Shown: piece after piece, positions 34,178 through 42,681 of the stretch
How the letters are laid out: each line of letters opens with the position of its first letter
Position numbering within the stretch: the stretch's first letter is position 1
NCBI RefSeq assembly: GCF_003688995.1
Contig: NZ_PENI01000013.1
Location: forward strand, 161,975 to 225,974
DNA: 64,000 nt
From: Streptomyces shenzhenensis
GTDB lineage: Bacteria > Actinomycetota > Actinomycetes > Streptomycetales > Streptomycetaceae
Reading direction: 5' to 3'
Made by a program: the position numbers and the translations under genes
The notes under the pieces: model-generated
What the model was told of the DNA's origin: nothing
The model's database searches: none
The model's input: the letters and a program-made list of their open reading frames with translations, nothing else

Positions 34178-35659
34178 ATGACCAACACCCAAACCGTCCA
34201 GGCGTCTTCACCCCCAGTCGATGCCGTCCCGCGGCGCTGGTGGGCACTGGCGGTGATCGGTACGGCGCAGTTGATGGTTGTCCTCGACGCCACCATCGTG
34301 AACATCGCCCTGCCCACCGCCCAAGCGGACCTCGGATTCTCCGACGGCAGTCGGCAGTGGGTCGTCACCGCCTACGCCCTGGCCTTCGGCAGCCTCCTGC
34401 TGGTCGGCGGCCGCATCGCCGACATGTTCGGCCGGCGCCGCGTCTTCCTGCTCGGACTCGTCGGCTTCGCCGCCGCCTCCGCGCTGGGCGGCGCCGCACC
34501 CAACTTCACCGTGTTGATCGCCGCCCGCGCGCTGCAGGGGCTCTTCGGCGCCCTTCTGGCCCCCGCCGCTCTGGCCCTGCTGAGCACCCTGTTCAGCCAC
34601 GGCAAGGACCGGGCGCGCGCCTTCGGCGTGTTCGGCGCGATCGCGGGTTCCGGCAGCGCCATAGGACTGCTCCTGGGCGGCCTGCTGACCGAATACCTCA
34701 CCTGGCGCTGGACCCTCCTCGTCAACCTGGCCTTCGCCGCCGTCGCTTTCCTCGGCGCGCTCTTCCTGCTGCCCCGCGCAGGTCGCGACACCACCGTACG
34801 CATCGACATCCCCGGAGCCCTGTTCGTCTCAGCCGGCCTGTTCGCCGTCGTCTACGGCTTCTCCAACGCCGAACAGCACGACTGGTCCGCGCCCTCCACC
34901 TGGGGCACCCTGACCGCCGGCGCCGTCCTGCTCCTCGCCTTCGTCCTCTGGCAGCGCCACGCCGCCCACCCGCTGCTGCCCCTGCGCGTGCTCGCCGACC
35001 GCAACCGAGGCGCCTCCTACCTGTCCGTCGGCATCGTCGGCGCCGCCATGTTCGGTGTCTTCCTCTTCCTGACCTACTACCTGCAGCAGACCCTGCACTT
35101 CACCCCGGTCCGCACCGGCCTGGCCTTCATGCCCATGGTCGCCGCACTCATGGTCGCCTCGGCGCTGTCCACCAGCGTCCTGCTGCCTCGCATCGGCCCC
35201 AAGCCCGTCGTGCCTGCCGCCATGCTGATCGCGGCCGCCGGCATGGTCTACCTCACCCGGCTCGACCTCGACAGCACCTACAGCGGTGGCGTGCTCCCCG
35301 CCACGGTCGTGGTGGGACTGGGTATCGGCGGTGTCATCGCCCCCGCGATGAGCCTGGCCACCCACCAGGTCGCCGACCACGACGCCGGCGTCGCCTCCGC
35401 CACCGTCAACACCGCCATGCAGATCGGCGGATCCCTCGGCACCGCCCTGCTCAACACCCTGGCCACCAGCGCCGCCACCCACTATCTGCACGACAAGGAC
35501 CCCGGCAACCCGCTCGTGCTGGGCCGTGCGGCCCTGGAGAGCTACTCCACCGCCTACGCCTGGTCCGCCGGCCTGTTCGCCGCGGGTTGCCTCATCACCC
35601 TGGCCCTCTACCGACGCGACAGGGTCGACACCACCACCGGTGGTGCCGTGCACATGTAA
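34178..35659 (+). CDS. MFS multidrug exporter, DHA2 family (14 helices)
   Basis: A 493-residue drug:H+ antiporter. The first helix ends with the motif LMVVLDATIVNIALPTAQAD (DHA2 motif D1), loop 2-3 has GGRIADMFGRRRVFLLGLVG (motif A), and helix 5 carries GVFGAIAGSGSAIGLLLGGL (motif C of antiporters). About fourteen hydrophobic stretches can be counted. The divergent MarR regulator and the operators in between suggest induction by its substrates. Start ATG 34178. Likely role: export of toxic compounds or antibiotics. Confidence 0.94.
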   Translation: MTNTQTVQASSPPVDAVPRRWWALAVIGTAQLMVVLDATIVNIALPTAQADLGFSDGSRQWVVTAYALAFGSLLLVGGRIADMFGRRRVFLLGLVGFAAASALGGAAPNFTVLIAARALQGLFGALLAPAALALLSTLFSHGKDRARAFGVFGAIAGSGSAIGLLLGGLLTEYLTWRWTLLVNLAFAAVAFLGALFLLPRAGRDTTVRIDIPGALFVSAGLFAVVYGFSNAEQHDWSAPSTWGTLTAGAVLLLAFVLWQRHAAHPLLPLRVLADRNRGASYLSVGIVGAAMFGVFLFLTYYLQQTLHFTPVRTGLAFMPMVAALMVASALSTSVLLPRIGPKPVVPAAMLIAAAGMVYLTRLDLDSTYSGGVLPATVVVGLGIGGVIAPAMSLATHQVADHDAGVASATVNTAMQIGGSLGTALLNTLATSAATHYLHDKDPGNPLVLGRAALESYSTAYAWSAGLFAAGCLITLALYRRDRVDTTTGGAVHM

Positions 35660-35692
35660 CGCCGACGCACAGGCACCGGGCCTGACGTGCGA

Positions 35693-35770
35693 TCACGTAG
35701 CCGCCGGCGTCACGGAGCCCGCCCGGAATGCCGTGCGGCAAGCCCTTGGGCTCGTGCCCACGACGCGATT
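35693..35770 (-). pseudogene. Possible AraC C-terminal remnant
   Basis: The minus strand encodes RVVGTSPRACRTAFRAGSVT before a stop. The V-G-T-S-P-x-x-x-R-x-x-F pattern is the end of the second helix-turn-helix of GlxA-like AraC regulators. Only about 24 residues match and the preceding sequence does not, so this is a weak call. It lies in the 266-bp gap between the MFS exporter and the broken acetyltransferase, in which nothing else was seen. Confidence 0.3.
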
Positions 35771-35925
35771 CGAACACGATCCCGGAACGTCGTGGGCGAC
35801 CCGAACCCTGCCGGACGGGCGGCGCGTTCGATGCCGTACTCGCTGTTCTCCAGCAGGAACTGCGCCTGGGGGTGCCATCGAGGAGCACGTGGGTCGTGCC
35901 CTCGCGTCGGCAGCGGTCGGGTGGC

Positions 35926-36674
35926 TCAGGGCTTTATTCGGTAGTGGTAGGTGTGCGAGAGGCGGAATCCGACGCGGTCGTAGAGTCGGCACGCGGCCTG
36001 ATTGTCGTCCATGACGTGCAGGTACAGCTCCTCGGCGCCGCGTGCCGCGGCCCAGCGGGCACCGACGTGCAGGACCGCGGTGGCGATGCCCTGCTGCCGG
36101 TGGTCGGGGTGGGTGGCCATGCACAAGACTCCACCGCAGCCGGGGCGGCCACGACGAGCCCCATGCCGACCACCCGGTCGTCGCGTTCGACGCTGAGGTA
36201 GGCGGCGGGGCCGGGAACGCGGGAGAGGATTCGCTCTGCTGCCTCGTGGCTGTTGTCGTGGCCGTCCAGGGCGATGAAGGCGTCCAACCACCGGCGGGTC
36301 GGACGCTCCTCGACGGTCACCCCCAGCGGAACCGCGGGGCGGGAACCGGTCATCACGGTACCGGTCGGTGCGGTGCATACCAGGAGCGCCCCATCTCGTC
36401 GGTATCCGCGCTCGGCGAGCAAGGCGTCCAGTGCGGTGTGCTCTTCTGCCGGCGCCACCGGGACGGCGATGGGCATCCCCCGGGTGGTGTAGAAGTCCTC
36501 CACCCGGGACAGAGCCGTCGACAGGGCTTCGCCTCGCGCCAGAGGCAGGGCGGAGTTCGACCGGCGGCGTGGCACGTCCGGCGTATGCCGCAGCAGCCAG
36601 CCGTCCTCCTCCCGGGCCTCGGCAGCCGGCCATGCCTCCGCCGCATACCGCTCGATCAACAGCCTGTCGATCAA
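35926..36674 (-). pseudogene. GNAT acetyltransferase with frameshift
   Basis: Two minus-strand frames together encode one GNAT protein. The N-terminal frame runs from RLLIERYAAEAWPAAEARE to RDDRVVGMGLVVAAP; the C-terminal frame takes over at about 36140-36155 with GVLCMATHPDHRQQGIATAV, the acetyl-CoA loop (Q-Q-G-I-A), and ends AACRLYDRVGFRLSHTYHYR. A one-base indel near a GCCGCCCC run explains the break; a sequencing error is possible. The start is taken as TTG 36674, which has AGGAG seven bases upstream; GTG 36704 has no such site. Confidence 0.75.
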
Positions 36675-36717
36675 CGTGCTCTCCTGTCCTGGCGCTGACT
36701 TCACGGCCCGGGCGGCG

Positions 36718-37513
36718 CGAAGCAGGGGTACCGCTGTTGGAGCGGGTCGGGCGCCGGGTACGGCTCACTCACGAGGGACGGCGCCTGGTCGCGCATGCCC
36801 GCATTGTGCTGGCGGCGTTGGCGACTGCGGAGCGCGATCTGCGAGCCGCCGATACGCCGCGCGGACCGATCGACGTCGCATGCTTCTCGACCTTCGCCGC
36901 AGTGCATGTGGTCCCGGCCCTGGTCACCGCCCGCGAACGGTATCCCGACCTACGGCTCTCCCTCCGCGAGCTGGAACCGCCCGAGGCCCTCTCCGCGCTC
37001 CGCGCGAGGCGTTGCGAAGTGGCCGTCTGCTACAGCTACAACCTCACGCCGACCCCCGCCCCGGACGAGCTCACGGTTCACCCCCTGGTCGTCGAGCCGG
37101 TCTTCCTCGTTCTGCCGACCGACCACGCCTGCGCGTCGGCGACGCATCGAAGCGGCGTTGACCTGCGTCACCTGACCGACGCGCCGTGGATCGTCGGCTC
37201 ACGAGAGGACGGCAGCGCCGCTCTGGTCCGACGCGCCTGCGCGGTCGCCGGGTTCTCACCTCGGATTGCGCACGCGGTCGACGGCTACCAGCTCGTCCTG
37301 CGCATGGTGGCCCAGGGACTCGGGGTGGCCCTGGTGCCGCAACTCGTGGCACACGCCCACGACCCGAGCCCCGACATCACCCTGCGGCCGGTCGCCGACA
37401 CGGACCTCACTCGCGCCGTCTACGCCATGACCCATTCCTCGCTCGGCGCCAGACCGCCGGTGGACGCCGTGCTCGATCTCCTGCGCCCTCCCCCCCCTGG
37501 CGACGCTCACTGA
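36718..37513 (+). pseudogene. LysR-family regulator lacking its DNA-binding start
   Basis: The open frame encodes the end of a LysR HTH wing (GVPLLERVGRRVRLTHEGRR) and the complete substrate-binding domain: DVACFSTFAAVHVVPALVTA, EVAVCYSYNLTPTPAPDEL, DAPWIVGSREDGSAALVRRA and MVAQGLGVALVPQLVAH. The first 50-60 residues, including the recognition helix, are missing. Just upstream the sequence is the antisense start of the acetyltransferase gene, so the junction at about 36715 is a deletion or rearrangement point. No start codon with a binding site is visible, so it is probably not translated. Confidence 0.7.
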
Positions 37514-37573
37514 TCACCGGCTCATCGACGCCGTCCACCGGCCGCCGGCACCCGCTGCCCGTCGTCGCCCCGC

Positions 37574-40045
37574 TCACTCGAAAGTGAAGGTACGTACGAA
37601 CAGTTCGGGCTGGACTCCGTCGGGCCACGTACCGACGAAGTACAGGTCGTGGACTCCGCCGGGGTCGGTCACGTCCGCGGTGAACGTCCTGTAGACCCGG
37701 TTGGACAGGGACGTGGAACCGGTGTGCGGCAGGTTCTCGAACGTCGCCACCACCGGGCCGTCGGGCGAGCCGGCGTGCACGGTGACGTTCGCACCGGCCG
37801 TGCGGGTGGCGAACTCCATCGAGAGCTGGTCGATGGCGGCGACGTTGATCCGCGGGAACATGAACCAGTTGCCCGAGTCGGGAACGAACAGCTGCCCGGT
37901 GTAGAGACCCACACCCTGCCCGCGCGGATAGGTGGCGGCGCTGTACTGGCCCGGATGCAGCACGATGTCGCTCGCGCCGGTGAGCGCCGGAGCACCGCCG
38001 GGCGCGCCGCCGTCGGTGTACTCGGCCCGCACGATGTGGAACACATAGGCGCCGGGGCCGTGTTCGGCGTCCCGGCCGGGGGCGAGGACCCCTTCGCAGT
38101 TCGCGTCGGGCGTGGCCTCGGCCATGGGGTGGCCGTGCTGGTTGTGCCCGAGCTGGTAGGTGACCTTCACCTTGGTGCAGTCGACGGCACCGTCCTCCGG
38201 ATCGACGGCCTTCACCCTGAAGGGAATGTCCGCGCCGAAGTCCGAGAAGCCGCCGTCGGCGGGCGACTCGATGGTGACCACGGGACGTGTGTTGCCCGCC
38301 ACCACCGACAGATGCGCGGTCGAGGACTTGCCACCGCTGTCCGTGACCGTCAACCGGGGCTCGTAGGATCCGGCGGTGCGGTAGGTGTACGACGCCTGCG
38401 CCGTCGTCGCGTCCGTCGTACCGTCGCCGTCGAAGTCCCAGGCGTACGTCAGCGCGTCACCGTCCGCGTCGGTGGACCCGCTCGCGTCGAAGTCGACGGC
38501 GAGAGGGAGCGGTCCGGAGTCCTTGTTCGCCTCGGGCACGGCCTGGGGCGCGCGGTTGCCCTCGGTGTAGTCGATCCGGTAGAGCCCGGAGTCGTCGTTG
38601 CTGGAGCCCCAGCCGTTGCCGTACTCCAGGACGTACAGGGAGCCGTCGGGGCCGAACTCCATGTCCATCGGCTTGCTGAAGTCGACGTCCGGCAGGAAGG
38701 CGCGCATGTCCTGAGGTGTCGTCAGCTTCTTGTCGAAGGCCGCGCTCTGCACCCAGTCGGTCGTCCAGTCGTACAGGAAGCGCCGGCCGTCGAACCAGTC
38801 CGGGAACTTGGTCTCGGAGGGGTTCTTCCGGTCGTAGTGGTACACCGGCCCCGCCATCGCGCCGCCGCCGTAGAGCTGCGGGAAGTACTCCTGCTTGTCG
38901 TACGTGTAGTAGACCGTCGCCGGTTCGATCGGGGGCAGGTGGACCAGGCCGGTGTTGTTGGGCGAGTCGTTGACGGGCTTCTCGCAGCTGAACCAGGGGC
39001 CCGGCTTGTCGTCCACGTAGTTCCAGTCGTTGTACGGCTGGTTGTCCATCGTGCAGTAGGGCCAGCCGTAGTTGCCCGCGCCCCTCATCAGGAACAGGCG
39101 GACATGTCCGGCCGGACCGCGCTCGGGGTCCGGCTGCACCGCGTCCGGACCGTAGTCCGCCATCCAGAGCGCGCCCGTCTTCTCGTCGTAGTCGCCGAGC
39201 GTGAAGGGGTTGCGGAAGCCCATGGCGTAGATCTCGGGGCGGGTCTTGTCGTGGCGGTCGGCCTTCTCGGGGAAGAGGTTCCCCTTCGGGATGGCGTAGC
39301 CACCCTTCTTCTTCGGCACGATCCGCAGGACCTTGCCGTTGAGGTCGTTGGTGTTGGCGGAGGTCCGCTGCGCGTCGCCGCCCGCCTGTCCCGGCCGCTC
39401 GTCCGTGCCGGGGAATCCGCGTGAGGCACAGCAGTTGGTGTTGTCGCCGGTCGCGATGAACAGCACGCCGCGCCTGGTCATCAGCAGATCGCCCGCGCTG
39501 TGGCCGCCGCCCACCCCCTTCGGATGCTGGATGTCGATGACCGTCGTCTCGGAGTCGAGGTCGAGGACATTGCTCGGGCTCAGCGTGAAGCGCGCCACCC
39601 GGGACACGTACGACGTGTCCCAGTCCGGGCGCGAGAAGTGCAGGTAGATATGGCCTGACGTGGCGAAGTCGGGGGCCAGTGCGAGTCCGACGAGACCGAG
39701 TTCGCCGACGACGCGCACCGGGACCGTGCCGGCCGTCGCGGACGACTTCGTCCTGGGATCCCAGACCTTGACCCGTCCGTCCCGCTCGATGTACACGACC
39801 CGGCCGTCCGGGGCGACGCTGATCCGCATCGGCTGGGTCAGCCCGGTGCCTTCGAGAAGGACCTTCTGGAAGCGGTCGTCGCGGGGGAGTTGGCCTTCGG
39901 ACGGCGTGCCGACCGGCGGTTCGTGCGGTCCGTCATGGGCCGCGGCGACCGGCGTCACCAGCGCGAGCGGAAGGATCAGAGTGAGCAGAAACATCTTCAT
40001 TCGATGCGCGGGGTGCCGGTGTCTTCCCTGTTGGCGGGCCACTGG
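37574..40045 (-). CDS. Secreted PQQ-type sugar dehydrogenase with PKD domain
   Basis: An 823-residue exported protein. The signal peptide is KMFLLTLILPLALVTPVAAA. A six-bladed propeller of the glucose/sorbosone dehydrogenase family follows (about 50-510): MRISVAPDGRVVYIERDGRV, GELGLVGLALAPDFATSGHI, GGHSAGDLLMTRRGVLFIAT, YAMGFRNPFTLGDYD and DMEFGPDGSLYVLEYGNGW. A PKD domain (about 525-610; DADGDALTYAWDFDGDG) and a C-terminal carbohydrate-binding-like sandwich complete it. GTG 40045 is chosen because AGGAG lies five bases upstream; ATG 40000 is right at the signal peptide but has no binding site. No PQQ synthesis genes are nearby. Confidence 0.88.
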   Translation of the reverse strand, partial: PVARQQGRHRHPAHRMKMFLLTLILPLALVTPVAAAHDGPHEPPVGTPSEGQLPRDDRFQKVLLEGTGLTQPMRISVAPDGRVVYIERDGRVKVWDPRTKSSATAGTVPVRVVGELGLVGLALAPDFATSGHIYLHFSRPDWDTSYVSRVARFTLSPSNVLDLDSETTVIDIQHPKGVGGGHSAGDLLMTRRGVLFIATGDNTNCCASRGFPGTDERPGQAGGDAQRTSANTNDLNGKVLRIVPKKKGGYAIPKGNLFPEKADRHDKTRPEIYAMGFRNPFTLGDYDEKTGALWMADYGPDAVQPDPERGPAGHVRLFLMRGAGNYGWPYCTMDNQPYNDWNYVDDKPGPWFSCEKPVNDSPNNTGLVHLPPIEPATVYYTYDKQEYFPQLYGGGAMAGPVYHYDRKNPSETKFPDWFDGRRFLYDWTTDWVQSAAFDKKLTTPQDMRAFLPDVDFSKPMDMEFGPDGSLYVLEYGNGWGSSNDDSGLYRIDYTEGNRAPQAVPEANKDSGPLPLAVDFDASGSTDADGDALTYAWDFDGDGTTDATTAQASYTYRTAGSYEPRLTVTDSGGKSSTAHLSVVAGNTRPVVTIESPADGGFSDFGADIPFRVKAVDPEDGAVDCTKVKVTYQLGHNQHGHPMAEATPDANCEGVLAPGRDAEHGPGAYVFHIVRAEYTDGGAPGGAPALTGASDIVLHPGQYSAATYPRGQGVGLYTGQLFVPDSGNWFMFPRINVAAIDQLSMEFATRTAGANVTVHAGSPDGPVVATFENLPHTGSTSLSNRVYRTFTADVTDPGGVHDLYFVGTWPDGVQPELFVRTFTFE

Positions 40046-40337
40046 GATCTCCTGTCTCTGCTTCATTCACGGACGTCGACGGACGCTGGGGTCAGCGGTC
40101 GGAGCGGACGTGGCCGCTTTCAGCGGGAGGCACAGCTGCCAGAGCAGGATCAGTGCCGATCGACGGGTGCTGTGGGCGGAGCGGAGTGGAATCTAGCCGC
40201 TTCCGCCTCCAACAGATAGAAGAGAGACGGAACTTGTAGAACTTCGTCTTCCTGGTAGACAAAGTCGAGACCCCTACGCCCCGCCGAACGCCCGTCGAAC
40301 GCACCGCAGTCCGACCCGGAGCCGTTACGGTCGCGCT

Positions 40338-40880
40338 GTGGTGAACGAAGTGGATGCGCGGTGGCTGCTGGTGTCGGTGACGACGGCCGGGGCAGCCTCG
40401 TCCTTGCGGATGCAGGTGTGGCGGAAGCTGAAGGGGCTTGGGGCGCTGTACCTGCAGCAGTCCGTGTGCCTGCTGCCTGACCGGCCTGCCGTGGCCACCG
40501 CTCTGGCAGAACTGCGCGAGCGGGTCCGTACGGACGGGGGGCGGATGCGGGTGGTGCACGTCGAGATCGCCGACGGTGGTGAGCTCGGGGAACTCGCCGC
40601 CGAGATGACCGCTGCCATCGACGAGGAGTACGCGGAGGTGCTCGAACGGCTTCCGTCGTTCTTCGCCGAGTTGGAGATGGAGTCCGGGCGCGGCCGAGCC
40701 GTCTTCGCCGAGGTGGAGGAGTCGGAGGCCGATCTGGAGCGGTTCCGGTCGTGGGTGGCGAAGATCGAGGCCCGGGACTACTTCCGCGCACCACGGGGCG
40801 AGGAGGTGCGCGCCGAACTGGAGCGAGCGGCCACGGCGCTGGCCGCGTTCGAGTCCGCGGCGCTGGAGCGCGAGACGTAG
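40338..40880 (+). CDS. ChrB N-terminal domain protein
   Basis: A 180-residue protein matching the N-terminal domain of ChrB: WLLVSVTTAGAASSLRMQVW then RKLKGLGALYLQQSVCLLPD. In characterised systems ChrB regulates chromate resistance together with the ChrA transporter. Here the C-terminal ChrB domain and ChrA are absent, so the protein is an orphan and chromate need not be its signal. The C-terminal half is a long charged helix region (EESEADLERFRSWVAKIEAR). Start GTG 40338; no strong binding site. The 290-bp gap upstream holds only two GAACTT repeats at 40230-40245 of uncertain meaning. Confidence 0.82.
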   Translation: MVNEVDARWLLVSVTTAGAASSLRMQVWRKLKGLGALYLQQSVCLLPDRPAVATALAELRERVRTDGGRMRVVHVEIADGGELGELAAEMTAAIDEEYAEVLERLPSFFAELEMESGRGRAVFAEVEESEADLERFRSWVAKIEARDYFRAPRGEEVRAELERAATALAAFESAALERET

Positions 40881-40901
40881 ACGGGCGGGAATGCGCCGGT
40901 C

Positions 40902-40922
40902 CGGCAGCTCCCTGAGCTGCCG
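40902..40922. terminator. Short hairpin terminator
   Basis: Nine-base perfect arms (40902-40910 and 40914-40922) with a three-base loop, 22 bases after the ChrB-like gene. It lies between convergent genes (the YkvA-type gene ends at 41044), so it could work in both directions. Confidence 0.6.
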
Positions 40923-41043
40923 ACTGCGCCGGAGCGGTGCCGCGTTGCCGACGGATGCGTCAGAGACCGGCCGCCCGCCCCGGGTTGTCGGCGGGTGACC
41001 GTGACCTGCGAAGGCCTCGGCGGTGGTGGCGGATCTGGTCTGC

Positions 41044-41463
41044 CTACTCCTGGGACGCCACGGGCAGCCCTGCCAGCCGGCGTACGACACCGAGCCCGTC
41101 GGGGGTGCCGGGCCAGTGCCGGTCGAGCGCATCGATGCCGGCCTGCCGGATGACGGCGCGCAGTACCAGGGCGACAGCGATGGCGTCGTCGGCGTGCCCG
41201 AGGACCGGAATGAAGTCGGGAACGATGTCCACGGGCAGGGCCAGATAGGCGGCCAGGATCCAGAGCAGCCAGCGGGTGCGGCGCGGGAGGCTGCGGTCGC
41301 GGGCGAGCCGGGAGACGAGACGCAGCAGGTCGGGCAGCAGCCGGACCGTCCCGGTGAGCAGGTTGCCCTTGGGGCGGGCGATCGCGAGGGCCGCCAGCAG
41401 CAGCAACCAGCACAGCAGCACGCCGCCGGCCATCCCGATCAGGATCTGCCACATCTCGCTCAC
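41044..41463 (-). CDS. YkvA/DUF1232 membrane protein
   Basis: A 139-residue protein with an N-terminal helix (ILIGMAGGVLLCWLLLLAAL) and a DUF1232 core: LARDRSLPRRTRWLLWILAA then YLALPVDIVPDFIPVLGHAD followed by DAIAVALVLRAVI. The P-x-D-I-x-P-D-F-I-P motif is diagnostic. Function of the family is not established; some members are linked to membrane protein integrity. Start GTG 41463 behind GGGGGAGC is preferred to the longer frame starting inside the palindrome at 41522. Confidence 0.88.
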   Translation of the reverse strand: MSEMWQILIGMAGGVLLCWLLLLAALAIARPKGNLLTGTVRLLPDLLRLVSRLARDRSLPRRTRWLLWILAAYLALPVDIVPDFIPVLGHADDAIAVALVLRAVIRQAGIDALDRHWPGTPDGLGVVRRLAGLPVASQE

Positions 41464-41521
41464 CGGATCCCGCTCCCCCACACCGGTACGTGCTCCTATG
41501 GGCTGCTCACTCCTAGGCTCC

Positions 41522-41539
41522 ATGTTACGGGTGTAACAT
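41522..41539. promoter_or_regulatory. Perfect 18-bp inverted repeat upstream of the YkvA-type gene
   Basis: ATGTTAC and GTAACAT (41522-41528 and 41533-41539) flank a four-base centre. The site is 60 bp upstream of the chosen start, where a promoter would be, and is AT-rich in a GC-rich background. It looks like the operator of a dimeric repressor (TetR, GntR or MarR type). No regulator gene is adjacent. Confidence 0.55.
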
Positions 41540-41923
41540 CCGATCCGGCCACGAGACCGCCCCCCGCTGGGCGCTCACGCCCCAGGCGCGGGCCCGGCCG
41601 GCTGACGGGCGCGGGGCCGTGCGCTGCCCTTGGGCGGGCTCGGGTCATGGCGCTGACGCTGTTGCCGGTGCCGATCGAGGTGATCCGCTTCCGCCGCGTG
41701 GCCGTCCGCCGGCCACCGGGCGCAGTGCCACCGCCGCGTCCAAGCCGGTGCCCTGAGCCGCCTGCTGGGTGTCCGGCTTGGAACTGCCGGAGCCGGAATC
41801 GGAGCCACCGCCGCAAGCAGAGAGCCGGCCCAGCAATCGGGGAGCAGAAGCCCAGCAGATCCCCAAGGTTCCGCCACCGAAGCCGAGGTGGCGTCAACCG
41901 CCTTTGCGACGCCGGGCCCGCGA
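41540..41923. other. Gene-free gap with possible lipoprotein debris
   Basis: No intact gene is seen in this 384-bp stretch. The minus strand at about 41740-41830 encodes GRLSACGGGSDSGSGSSKPD, which looks like a lipobox (L-S-A-C) and serine/glycine linker of a lipoprotein, but the signal peptide is in another frame and the remainder is low-complexity. This is weak evidence for a decayed lipoprotein gene. Confidence 0.3.
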
Positions 41924-42535
41924 TCATCGGCGACCGTCCCGTTTGCGCGCACTGCGCCGCAGGGCCCGTCGCTGCTTTCCCGGCAGGGTGGCGGCCAACT
42001 CGCCCACCAGGGACACGTCGTGGCACGCGCCGTCCCGGCCGCCCCTGCACCACCACACCACTGGGCCTGCCGAGTCGGTCTCGTCCTGGTACCAGTCTTC
42101 GGTGGTTCCTGCGGGGCGAGGGTGCGTTCCGATCTTGTGTGCCGAGCAGATCGGCCAGACCCGCCAGAGCAACTCCATGACGGTCTCCTGCGCCGCAGCC
42201 GCGACCACGGCCAGGACCGCCGTCGCATCGTCCGGCTCTCGCGGGGCGCCCTCCTCCAGGTCACCGGCATTGACCGAGTTGCCGTGCCAACGGCCGTCCG
42301 GCATCGCCACGTAGATCTGATCCCCGTCAACGGCGTTCCGGGGCAGCGGCTCCCAGGACGGTGCACGCATCAGTATCAGCGCGTCCTGGCCCGGCAGAGT
42401 CGCCATCAGATCGCGGTTGACCACGGCGAGCGCAGCCTCCAGCTTCGGCCACTGGCCCGGCTCGACCCGCCTGGGCTCCGGGACGTCCTGCCAGCCGTGA
42501 CCAGGGTCGACACTGAAATACGAGAAGTAGCTCAC
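41924..42535 (-). CDS. Hypothetical protein
   Basis: A 203-residue soluble protein without signal peptide or membrane helix. Recognisable features are an aromatic N-terminus (MSYFSYFSVDPGHGWQDVPE), a central segment MPDGRWHGNSVNAG, a helix LAVVAAAAQETVMELLWRVW, and a C-terminal part with the dense Trp/Cys cluster VVWWCRGGRDGACHDVSLVG and an Arg-rich tail. Composition and codon use fit a real gene. Start GTG 42535 lacks a clear ribosome binding site. I do not recognise the family. The 145-bp gap to the monooxygenase holds nothing evident. Confidence 0.6.
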   Translation of the reverse strand: MSYFSYFSVDPGHGWQDVPEPRRVEPGQWPKLEAALAVVNRDLMATLPGQDALILMRAPSWEPLPRNAVDGDQIYVAMPDGRWHGNSVNAGDLEEGAPREPDDATAVLAVVAAAAQETVMELLWRVWPICSAHKIGTHPRPAGTTEDWYQDETDSAGPVVWWCRGGRDGACHDVSLVGELAATLPGKQRRALRRSARKRDGRR

Positions 42536-42681
42536 CGGGGCATCGTCTCAGCCGTTCAGGCACGGTCCGCCGGTTGGCCACGCGCGCCCCGAACCCCGGC
42601 AGCGCCCGCGGCAGAGCGGCCCGCCAGCCTCGTGGCAGGCCGCCTTGCGCTCCGTCGGCCGCCCGGCAGACGAAGGTTTGG

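Noticed and set aside
37649..39424. Long open frame antisense to the PQQ dehydrogenase
   Set aside because: Val/Arg/Gly-rich, no domain, mirrors the codon bias of the true gene.
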